A stretch of DNA of 64,000 bases. Source: Sebaldella termitidis ATCC 33386. GTDB taxonomy: Bacteria; Fusobacteriota; Fusobacteriia; Fusobacteriales; Leptotrichiaceae. The notes below the pieces were generated by a model. That model made no database searches and was not told where the DNA came from. It saw only the letters and a list, made by a program, of their open reading frames with translations. Shown piece after piece: positions 8,936 to 16,520 of this stretch. The stretch covers positions 1,550,001 through 1,614,000 of the forward strand of contig NC_013517.1 of NCBI RefSeq assembly GCF_000024405.1, written 5' to 3'. Made by a program: the position numbers and the translations under genes. Every line of letters begins with the position of its first letter. Position 1 is the stretch's first letter.

Positions 8936-10495
8936 ATAAGCAGAGAAAATAAGGAATACTTAATTCTTGGAAGCGAACTAATTTGTGATAAAGGAGAATT
9001 TGAAAGTAAGTTTGAAGTATCACCAAAGAATATTAAGTTACAGGGTTATCATGTAGCAAGTCAGTCAGATAATGTAGCTGGAAAACATGTTAGATCATTT
9101 GGCAGCTGCAGTATTATGGGAAAATGTAAAATGGAATCAGATTTATATGGTCAGTTTTTAATTTGGTTTGAGACTTATTCAAAAGTAGTATTTGAAGGAA
9201 GTGAAGCATTACTGGAAGATAGTCATTGTTTTTGTCCGTATGGCGGCAGGATAACAATCTCTGATAGTAAACAGATTGATTACGCTTTAGCAATGACAGA
9301 ATTATTTGGAGATTTTGCAAACACAGTAGAACAAATGAAAGACAGTATAGAAAATTTATCTGATATGGCTGTAAAGTCTTTAATAGGAATGTTTGACGGG
9401 GCAATGACGGAATATTTTGCTAAAGAGGAAGCAAGGTTATTAGAAGCTGTAAATTTTTCAAAAAATAATACAATGAGTGCCTATATGACCATGCAGACAG
9501 GTAATGATCCTAAAGAAAAACTTGCTGAATTAAGACGGAGTAGAAGTGTATATGAGGCAAATAACTGGAATGATATTAAAGATATAAATTTAAAAGATGT
9601 TTATGCTAAAATGCAGGAAAATCCTAATAAGGTGGAGTTAGGTCCGAGAAAGATATCAGGGTTAATGGCTTTATCAAATCCTTTATTAGCAGCAGGCTAT
9701 TATGTAGAAACCAGAGTAAGGAATATAAGGTCAGTACTTCCGGATATGACAATAAGAGATTTCTTTAGAAGAGGAGTTAGCAAAGAAGGAATAACAGAGC
9801 TATCAGCCGGAATTGACAGCCGAAACAAAAAAATGTTACCGGGATTATTTGGTGGTGATGTATTGCAATCATCTTTTACAGCGGGTTACAGTTATTATGA
9901 TCCTGTAGAATCAATGAAGATAGTAGATTCATTGAGTGATGACGGGAAAGCAGCGTATATGCTAAGAAAAGAAGCGAATGACGGGATGTCTGCATATAGG
10001 GATATTTACGGATATTATCAGATGGTAAAGGCTTTAGATATGTCAATGAAAGGAAAAGTAAAAACTGGTTCTAAAGTAGATATTTTAGATGAGGAACTGG
10101 AAGAATTAGAATTATATCGTAGAGGTAAAAACATAGGTGATTTTGAAGAATTAGAAGAATTGATGACTAAAAGAAACGTATTAAAAGTAATTGACGATGC
10201 GGGAATGAATTTTGATGGAATTAAGATTAAAATATCGAGAGATAAAGGAATGTTAAGAAGACAACTTTTAGAGTGGACTCCTGATAATGGCAAGCTTGTT
10301 TATTTATATCCAAATGCTTTTAAAAATACTGAAACATTAGTGACAACATTAGGGCATGAAAAAATACACATTCTTCAAGTTAGAAAATATGGTATACCAT
10401 TGGGAAGTGAAAAATTAGTATTTTTTGAAGATGTTGCTCAAAGATCAGAAGGTCTTTGGTGGGCAAGATATAAAGCTAGAAATGGGGTGAAATAA
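8936..10495 (+). CDS. PAAR-like (DUF4280) protein with C-terminal HExxH metallopeptidase-like domain; probable secreted toxin
   Basis: The frame is open from 8936, but its first ATG is at 9116. The residues encoded before that ATG (KEYLILGSELICDKGE, then FGSCSIMGKCKME) and those after it (EGSEALLEDSHCFCPYGGRI) form one continuous DUF4280-like module. DUF4280 proteins are PAAR-like tips of VgrG spikes. The real start is therefore unclear. A TTG at 8932 is well placed after GAGAGG, but its frame stops after six codons, so a frameshift or an ATA start is needed. The middle is helical with no recognised domain. The C-terminus carries GHEKIHILQ (HExxH zinc motif, H414-H418 counted from the 9116 ATG) and a later Glu-rich FFEDVAQRSE that could supply the third ligand. 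The next gene starts inside this stop codon. The best reading is a polymorphic effector, and its target is unknown. Confidence 0.7.
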   Translation: MSRENKEYLILGSELICDKGEFESKFEVSPKNIKLQGYHVASQSDNVAGKHVRSFGSCSIMGKCKMESDLYGQFLIWFETYSKVVFEGSEALLEDSHCFCPYGGRITISDSKQIDYALAMTELFGDFANTVEQMKDSIENLSDMAVKSLIGMFDGAMTEYFAKEEARLLEAVNFSKNNTMSAYMTMQTGNDPKEKLAELRRSRSVYEANNWNDIKDINLKDVYAKMQENPNKVELGPRKISGLMALSNPLLAAGYYVETRVRNIRSVLPDMTIRDFFRRGVSKEGITELSAGIDSRNKKMLPGLFGGDVLQSSFTAGYSYYDPVESMKIVDSLSDDGKAAYMLRKEANDGMSAYRDIYGYYQMVKALDMSMKGKVKTGSKVDILDEELEELELYRRGKNIGDFEELEELMTKRNVLKVIDDAGMNFDGIKIKISRDKGMLRRQLLEWTPDNGKLVYLYPNAFKNTETLVTTLGHEKIHILQVRKYGIPLGSEKLVFFEDVAQRSEGLWWARYKARNGVK

Positions 10496-10806
10496 TGATT
10501 ATAGGAACTTATAAAAATGAAAAGATGTTTGATAAATGGTTGCTTCTATTGCCAGAAGATGATAATTATGAGAAAATTGGGGATTCAAGTTGTCCCTATT
10601 GCGGTAAAAGTGAAATAGATTATTTATATATTGGAAATAAGAAAAAGATGAGAGGATATTTACAACTTTGGTGTAATGCATGCAAGCATGGAATCTATAT
10701 TAGTCAAGCTTTAATTCCTGAAAATGCTAAGATGGTTGAAATAAGAGATAAATCGATTGATTTCAATATTTTAATACCAGATTATATTAGAGTCGTACCG
10801 GAATGA
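10495..10806 (+). CDS. Small zinc-ribbon protein, candidate immunity protein
   Basis: Protein of 103 residues whose ATG shares one base with the stop codon of the upstream HExxH protein (TAATG), implying translational coupling. It has two CxxC knuckles, CPYCG near residue 33 and CNACK near residue 60, the arrangement of a treble-clef or zinc-ribbon fold. There is no signal peptide or membrane segment, so it should be cytosolic. Small size, coupling and position directly after a putative toxin are typical of cognate immunity genes. This is inference from context, and no immunity family was recognised. It could instead be an unrelated zinc-binding protein. Confidence 0.75.
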   Translation: MIIGTYKNEKMFDKWLLLLPEDDNYEKIGDSSCPYCGKSEIDYLYIGNKKKMRGYLQLWCNACKHGIYISQALIPENAKMVEIRDKSIDFNILIPDYIRVVPE

Positions 10807-11063
10807 ATCAAGTTTATATTTTAATAAAAGGGATTGTATCAAAATGAAAATTTTTAGGGAGCGTAAAAAAGTTTACATAGAGTTAAGGTATGAAATTTTC
10901 TTCTCATTACTATAGCAGTTTTAAAAATGCAGTTTTTGAATAAATTTTTATAAAAAGGCTGAATAAAAAAGTCTTGTTTATCATTAGGAACAAATACAGG
11001 ACGATGATAATAGAGTATTGAAGGAGAGTTTTTTTAAAATTTTGGAGTAACCTTAATAAAATA
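10807..11063. other. Intergenic DNA with eroded coding traces
   Basis: Short frames such as a 23-codon frame from 10844 (MKIFRERKKVYIELRYE) are interrupted by stops. They look like remnants of decayed genes. No family was recognised. Confidence 0.3.
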
Positions 11064-11090
11064 AAAAAAGCTAAAAATAATAGCTTTTTA
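11064..11090 (-). terminator. Terminator for the small minus-strand gene
   Basis: AAAAAGCTA pairs with TAGCTTTTT around a seven-base loop. On the minus strand the second arm runs into a T-rich tract downstream of the 80-residue gene. It could also act on the plus strand. Confidence 0.5.
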
Positions 11091-11151
11091 AATTTAATAT
11101 CAAAATTATAAAATTAATTACTTAAAGAATCAAATTTATTGGGAAATATAA

Positions 11152-11394
11152 TTAAGTGTGAATTCTTCTTTTTTGGAGAGTTTCCAGATATTGGGTAAAA
11201 TGGATGAAATTTAATCTTGCTAAAAGTGTACACTTCCTATTAAAAGCCCGAGTAGAATATCGACTGGCATTTACTGCTTGGAAATTATGGATTTGAATAT
11301 CAAGCAGTTTAATATCTTGAAGATATTTATTAATATAATTTTTCCTTGTTTCTTCAGACAATGTATTCATGGCAGCAGCTAACTTTGATTTCAT
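11152..11394 (-). CDS. Small basic protein, 80 residues, unknown
   Basis: The start is supported by a near-perfect AAGGAGG four bases before ATG. The product is helical and basic at the C-terminus (RYSTRAFNRKC, LQKRRIHT), with no signal peptide or membrane segment. It is isolated and followed by a terminator-like hairpin. I recognise no family. The strong ribosome binding site is the main reason to call it. It may be the surviving start of a decayed gene. Confidence 0.4.
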   Translation of the reverse strand: MKSKLAAAMNTLSEETRKNYINKYLQDIKLLDIQIHNFQAVNASRYSTRAFNRKCTLLARLNFIHFTQYLETLQKRRIHT

Positions 11395-11747
11395 AAAACC
11401 TCCTTATACTGTAATTTATTCAATTAACATATTTTAACATTTAATATATATAAATTCAAAAATAAATTTACATTACATTTTTAAATTTTCTTTTTATCAA
11501 GCTGGAAATGTTAGGAAATCTGCACATATAATATACCTAGTATAAAAAATAAATTGAATTTAATTCAGACAAAATTTTTACTGTCATGAAGGATGATGAA
11601 TTGTATGCCGGAGATTATATAAATAAAATTGCCTTCATTATTTAATTGAGGATTTTAATTTGGACGGCGGGAAATGAATATTAATCTTGTGAACTAATAA
11701 AAGATCTGTTACAATAATTTAATATTAAGTATTTTAGGAGGAGTTAG
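11395..11747. other. AT-rich intergenic DNA upstream of the DKNYY lipoprotein gene
   Basis: No complete gene is seen. A short stretch near 11590 reads MKDDELYAGDYINKIAF before a stop and looks like a gene remnant. Confidence 0.35.
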
Positions 11748-12701
11748 ATGATCGGGAAAAAAAACTATATATTAGTAATATTTTTTGTTTTATTCATAAT
11801 AATCTCCTGCAGTAAAAACAGAGCTCAGTCAGCATTTAATAAAGAAAGCAGATATAAGGTCATTGAAAATAAAGTTTATTATGATAATATTGTTTTAGAA
11901 GATGTAGATTTGAAAAGTTTTATAATTTTAAATAAATATTATGCGCGGGATAAAGAAAATATATATTGGAAAGAAGAAAAAATAGACGGGATAGATACTG
12001 ATTCATTTGAAATTTTAGATATTAATTATTCAAGAGACAGGAATAATGTATATGGATTTAAAGGAATAAAAATAGAAGGAGCTGATCCTGAAAGTTTTAA
12101 GGTATTAAATGATGCTTATGCCAAAGATAAAACAAGTGTGTATTGGGATGGGAAAAAATTGGAAAGGGCTGATCCAGCCACATTTAAAAAAATAAATCAT
12201 CCTAATTCTGTTTCTTATTCTATGGATAAAGATAATGTGTATTATATAACGGAAAAAATAGAAGGAGCAGATCCGAAAAGCTTTCAAATATTTCATCATA
12301 GCCTTGCTAAAGATAACAACGCTGTATATTGGGCGGGAGAAAAATTGCAAGGAACAGATGCCAAAAGTTTTGAATATCTGGGAGGTCCTTATTCCAGAGA
12401 TAAAAATAATATTTACAGGCAAGAAAAGATAATAAACGGAGCAGATCAAAAAACTTTTGAAATGATTAATTCTGTTATATCAAAAGATAAAAATAATGTA
12501 TATTATAAAGATTTAATAATAAATGGGGCAGATTCGCAAACTTTTGAAGTATTAGAATGCGGAAAAAAAGTAAAACCAAGATTATTGGAATCAAAATCAG
12601 AAGTGATAAAGTGTTTAGTAGAATATACAGATAAAAATTATATTTATGAAGACTTTACAATAGAGGATGGAAAGCTAACAGTAACAAAGAAAAAACGATG
12701 A
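11748..12701 (+). CDS. DKNYY-repeat lipoprotein
   Basis: Protein of 317 residues behind AGGAGG. It has a lipoprotein signal peptide (hydrophobic residues 7-20, then IISCSK with the lipidated Cys). The mature part is about eight copies of a 35-40 residue unit containing a D-K-x-N-x-V-Y-Y/W core followed by KIEGADPKSFxIL, the DKNYY family (PF13644 as I recall). DKNYY proteins are common in Fusobacteriota and their function is not established. Each unit probably forms a beta-rich blade or hairpin. It should be anchored to a membrane and face the periplasm or cell surface. Related units occur in the proteins at 31457, 33064, 37515 and 51827. Confidence 0.88.
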   Translation: MIGKKNYILVIFFVLFIIISCSKNRAQSAFNKESRYKVIENKVYYDNIVLEDVDLKSFIILNKYYARDKENIYWKEEKIDGIDTDSFEILDINYSRDRNNVYGFKGIKIEGADPESFKVLNDAYAKDKTSVYWDGKKLERADPATFKKINHPNSVSYSMDKDNVYYITEKIEGADPKSFQIFHHSLAKDNNAVYWAGEKLQGTDAKSFEYLGGPYSRDKNNIYRQEKIINGADQKTFEMINSVISKDKNNVYYKDLIINGADSQTFEVLECGKKVKPRLLESKSEVIKCLVEYTDKNYIYEDFTIEDGKLTVTKKKR

Positions 12702-13181
12702 TTAAAAGTAAATAGGAAATTAAGAATGGAATATGATTAATACAGCAGGACTAATTAATAGTCTTGTTTTTTACTGTAAAATAAAGGAGCCAAAATGAAA
12801 AATTTTAGAATAAAAGGCAGGGATTGCGATAGATTTCTTGTTTTATAGAAAAATAAAATTAAAATGAAGGTATAGAGGATACAAGAATGAAAATGAAATA
12901 GTAGCAACAGAAAAGAAATACCCCAAAAATTGCAGTATTTTTTTATTTTATGTGATAAAATCTAGGCAAATAAATTATGCTAGTTAAAAAGAAGAAAGGA
13001 TAAGAGTGAACTGTGGAGAAATTTGAATATTAGCTTTTGTAACACGTTCAATAGTTGCTACACTTAAACGGAAAATTGCAGATTAATTATGGGAAAAGAA
13101 ATAAACTAATAAAATTTTTAAAAGAAGTTATAATGAAAAAGGAAAACTGATAAGAGAATATCATAAAAAACGGAGGATGGA
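12702..13181. other. 480-base intergenic stretch with gene remnants
   Basis: A weak hairpin (GACTA with TAGTC, about 12750) with a T run may terminate the DKNYY gene. At 12795 an AAGGAG-led ATG opens a frame of only 17 codons (MKNFRIKGRDCDRFLVL), probably the beginning of a decayed gene. No other gene is seen. Confidence 0.4.
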
Positions 13182-14078
13182 ATGATCAGTAAAGAAGCCA
13201 AAACAGCAAAAGAAAAATTATTTCAAAATAAAAATCTGGAAGAGATACTTAGCACACCCATAGAAATTCAAAGAGAAGAATGGGAAGAATCTGTCAAAAA
13301 TATAAAACTGCCAAGCAATATAAAAATAGAGGAAATTACAGTAAAGAATATAAAAGCGGATTGGATAACACCAGAATTTACTACATCAGAAGTGGTTATT
13401 TTTTATTTTCACGGCGGTGGTCTGAATCAGGGGTCAAAATTAACACATAGAAAGCTGGCAGCAGAAATTGCGAATCGTTCAAAGTTAAGAGTATTTATAC
13501 ATAATTATCCATTGGCTCCGGAAAATCCATATCCGAATGCTCTTAATAAATCTTTGGAATTATATTTATGGTTATTGGAGAGCGGTCTGAAAGCGGAAAA
13601 TATTATTTTTGGAAGTGATTCATCCGGCAGTGCACTGGCTTTAGCATTAATTTTACTTTTAAAACAGGAAAAGCAATCCTTGCCTAAAGCAGCATTTCTT
13701 TTTTCACCGATGCTGGATTTTTCAATATCAGGCGAGTCTGTTACAAAGAATAAAGATTTAGACCCAAAAATTTTTAAAGAAGATCTGGAACTAACATCAA
13801 AATATTATTGTGATAAAAAATCCGTGAAGGATCCTTTGGTATCACCGGTCTATGGAGATTTTACAGATTTTCCGCCTTTATTTATACAGGTTGGAAGTGA
13901 AGAACTTTTGTTAAGTGATTCATTAACTTTGGAAAAAAGAGTGAAAAATGCAGGTGTATCTGTTAAATTAGAAGTATGGGAAGGGATGTGGCATGTCTTT
14001 CAAACAAGGTTTGAATCAATACCGGAAGCTGATCAGGCAGTTACGAATGCTGTCGATTTTATTAATTCATTAGTATAA
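13182..14078 (+). CDS. Alpha/beta hydrolase, HSL-type (esterase/lipase)
   Basis: Protein of 298 residues behind CGGAGG. The HGGG oxyanion-hole motif (YFHGGGLNQGS, about residue 76) and the nucleophile elbow GSDSSGS (Ser about residue 147, variant of GDSAGG) identify the hormone-sensitive-lipase group. The acid would lie in the conserved DPLVSP to VGSEELLL segment and the catalytic His in WEGMWHVFQ (about residue 270). Such enzymes hydrolyse short-chain acyl esters in the cytosol. There is no signal peptide. The gene stands alone between two intergenic regions and ends before a clear terminator. The physiological substrate cannot be inferred. Confidence 0.9.
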   Translation: MISKEAKTAKEKLFQNKNLEEILSTPIEIQREEWEESVKNIKLPSNIKIEEITVKNIKADWITPEFTTSEVVIFYFHGGGLNQGSKLTHRKLAAEIANRSKLRVFIHNYPLAPENPYPNALNKSLELYLWLLESGLKAENIIFGSDSSGSALALALILLLKQEKQSLPKAAFLFSPMLDFSISGESVTKNKDLDPKIFKEDLELTSKYYCDKKSVKDPLVSPVYGDFTDFPPLFIQVGSEELLLSDSLTLEKRVKNAGVSVKLEVWEGMWHVFQTRFESIPEADQAVTNAVDFINSLV

Positions 14079-14125
14079 TTAGAAACAGAAAATTACTGGA
14101 GCTGAGAATATCATATATTTACAAT

Positions 14126-14206
14126 CTTACAGATTAAATGTTATTGAGAAAATTTAATCTGTAAGAGGACTTAATACATAACAATGCATATCAGTCCTCT
14201 TTTTGT
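14126..14206 (+). terminator. Tandem hairpins ending in a terminator after the esterase gene
   Basis: The first hairpin is a perfect 14-base repeat (CTTACAGATTAAAT with ATTTAATCTGTAAG, 14126-14165). The second pairs AGAGGACT with AGTCCTCT (14164-14200) and is followed by TTTTT, so it is a good terminator for the plus strand. The two stems share two bases and cannot both form completely. Confidence 0.7.
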
Positions 14207-14248
14207 TTCAAATTTATTTTTCTATTCAATTTAGCGGAGTCCGAAAAT

Positions 14249-15364
14249 TTAAGCAGATTTATTTTTAAAAAGCCATGCAGCTAACGGTAAAGTCAGCATT
14301 GCTATGATTATCATAGGGATAAAATTAGGAGCTACTTGTGTTAAACCGGCGCCTTCCAAGTATACTCTCCTTATAGCTTCCACGCCAAAACGTAACGGGT
14401 TGGCATATGTAGCAATCTGAAGAATTCTGGGCATATTACGTATCGGTGTGGATAAACCTGATAATAAAGTCATAGGCATGAGAAGAACAAATGTATACAC
14501 CATTACCTGCTGCATACTTGAAGATACGGCGGAAACTGATAAACCTATTCCGGTACTGCTGATCATAAATATCAAAATAGTAAGATAAAGAGTAACAAAT
14601 GAACCGTTCATAGGTATTTTAAACCAAAATATACAAAATAATAACATGATAGTTACTTGAAGAAGACCTATGAACAGAGGCGGTACGGCTTTACCTATTA
14701 GAATTTCTGCCGAAGACAGCGGTGTAACAAGTAATTGATCAAAAGTCCCCTGTTCTCTTTCTTTAGCAATAGATAACCCTGCAAGTATTAACATCTGTGT
14801 CAGACTTAAAGCCGCTAACATTCCGGGAAGAAAACTCCATCTGGTTATAAGATTGGGATTATACCATGCTCTTGTTTCCACATTAATAAGCTGTTTATTC
14901 CCGTTTCTTTCAGTATTTAATTTTTCGATAATATCATTTACATAGCTTAAAGCTACACTTGATGTCATGGTATTGCGTCCGTCTGTGATTACCTGAATCG
15001 AAGCTGAATTTCCTCTGGCTAAATTTTTTTCAAAATCTGAATCTATGCTTATTACTATCATTGCTTTATCTGAATCTATACTACCGGCAATTTGACTGGT
15101 ATTCATCAGAGTTTGAGTACGTTGGAAAACGCCTGTCCCGTCAAGTCTGGCAAGAAATTCTGTTGAAGTTTTGCTTTTACTATTGTCAAGACAGGCATAA
15201 GGCACTCTGTCAAGATTATAAGTTGCTGCATAACCAAATAAAACGATTTGTAAAATAATGGGAAGAGTAAGTATGAGCTTAGCCGAAGGATCTTTCAAAG
15301 TAACTAAAAGTTCTTTTTTACATATATTAATTAATTTTGACATATCTGTCATCAATTTAAGCAT
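14249..15364 (-). CDS. ABC-2 type efflux permease (YbhR-like)
   Basis: Protein of 371 residues. It has one N-terminal membrane helix (ILTLPIILQIVLFGYAAT), a large extracytoplasmic domain to about residue 175, then five C-terminal membrane helices with the ABC-2 signature region AKEREQGTFDQLLVTPL. This is the topology of YbhS/YbhR and DrrB-like export permeases. It is the last gene of a five-gene efflux operon and follows its paralogue by 15 bases. The two permeases would form a heterodimer driven by the fused double ATPase. The ribosome binding site is weak (GAGAG), so translation may depend on coupling. Confidence 0.92.
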   Translation of the reverse strand: MLKLMTDMSKLINICKKELLVTLKDPSAKLILTLPIILQIVLFGYAATYNLDRVPYACLDNSKSKTSTEFLARLDGTGVFQRTQTLMNTSQIAGSIDSDKAMIVISIDSDFEKNLARGNSASIQVITDGRNTMTSSVALSYVNDIIEKLNTERNGNKQLINVETRAWYNPNLITRWSFLPGMLAALSLTQMLILAGLSIAKEREQGTFDQLLVTPLSSAEILIGKAVPPLFIGLLQVTIMLLFCIFWFKIPMNGSFVTLYLTILIFMISSTGIGLSVSAVSSSMQQVMVYTFVLLMPMTLLSGLSTPIRNMPRILQIATYANPLRFGVEAIRRVYLEGAGLTQVAPNFIPMIIIAMLTLPLAAWLFKNKSA

Positions 15365-15379
15365 TTTTTCTCTCTTTCT

Positions 15380-16510
15380 TTATTCAAGGCTCTTTTTTGT
15401 CACTTTTAATGCTGTAGAAACAAAAAATACAGCATAAGCAGATAGTATTAAACAGTTTTTCAAAATTAAGTTCCAATTATTTCCGCCAAGAAAAAGTGAT
15501 TTAAGTAATTGCAAATAATATGTTGCCGGGAGTATCTGCCCTATATTCCGGATAAAAACTGGGACACTCCGCAGATCAAATAAAAATCCTGTCAGCATCA
15601 TTGCAGGTAAAAAGCTTACAACTAATGCTACCTGGCTTGCTAAAAATTGATTTTTTGTGATAGAGGATATAATAAGTCCCATTCCCAAGGATACGAACAA
15701 ATAAAGCATGGAACAAAATATGATTATAAGCAGTGAGCCGTGTATAGGAACTTTAAATAAAACGCGTGCGGCAACTAAGCAGAGTGAAAAGCCAATCATA
15801 GCCGTACAAAAATACGGAATCATTTTTGATAATAATATTTCTAAGGGTTTTATGGGAGAAATAAATAATGATTCCAGTGTTCCGCGCTCCCATTCACGTG
15901 CCATAACAAGCGAAGTCAAAAAAACTCCTACAATTGTCATTATAAGCACTATCAAGCCCGGAATAAAATACCATGTGCTTGAATTGGAATCATTAAACCA
16001 CATTCTGTTTTCAATAAGAATATTACCTGCACTTGGACTATTCATGAAAGCAGAATTATTTAATGCCTCCCATTGTTTTATAGAGACTTCGATATATCCT
16101 TTTACAGTAGTGGCAGTACTGGAGTCTACACCATACAAAATTAATTGTATTGAGCTTTTTTGTTTATATAAATTTTCTGAAAAATCAGACGGGATTTTTA
16201 GAACAGCATCGACTTTTCGATCATCCATTAATTCTACTGCTTCATACATAGATGTTACATAAATTGGAGAGAAGTATTCAGAGCCGTTAAGAAAGCTTAA
16301 AACATCATGAGCCGTAGGTGATGTATCTTCAAGTACAACTGCCACAGGAACATTTTTAACATCGAGTGTTACCCCGTAGCCTATAATGAATATAAGGATA
16401 ATAGGTAAAAATATTCCGATTAAAATGCTGCTGTTGTCACGTATTAACTGCCGGAATTCTTTTTTTATCATTGCAGTAAGACGTACTAAAAAATTATTTT
16501 TAAACATCAT
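15380..16510 (-). CDS. ABC-2 type efflux permease (YbhS-like)
   Basis: Protein of 376 residues with the same topology as the next gene: a helix near residues 28-48 (ILIGIFLPIILIFIIGYG), an extracytoplasmic loop of about 130 residues, and a C-terminal cluster of five helices with AREWERGTLESLFISPI as the cytosolic coupling helix. It is a paralogue of the downstream permease, and two non-identical permeases are usual in YbhFSR-type exporters. It sits 10 bases after the ATPase gene in the operon. Likely substrates are hydrophobic drugs or cationic compounds, which the sequence cannot specify. Confidence 0.92.
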   Translation of the reverse strand: MMFKNNFLVRLTAMIKKEFRQLIRDNSSILIGIFLPIILIFIIGYGVTLDVKNVPVAVVLEDTSPTAHDVLSFLNGSEYFSPIYVTSMYEAVELMDDRKVDAVLKIPSDFSENLYKQKSSIQLILYGVDSSTATTVKGYIEVSIKQWEALNNSAFMNSPSAGNILIENRMWFNDSNSSTWYFIPGLIVLIMTIVGVFLTSLVMAREWERGTLESLFISPIKPLEILLSKMIPYFCTAMIGFSLCLVAARVLFKVPIHGSLLIIIFCSMLYLFVSLGMGLIISSITKNQFLASQVALVVSFLPAMMLTGFLFDLRSVPVFIRNIGQILPATYYLQLLKSLFLGGNNWNLILKNCLILSAYAVFFVSTALKVTKKSLE

Positions 16511-16520
16511 TTTCTCCTTA

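Noticed and set aside
15708-16262. 184-codon plus-strand frame opposite an ABC-2 permease gene
   Set aside because: Lies entirely within a conserved permease gene on the other strand, and its composition is that of an antisense frame.
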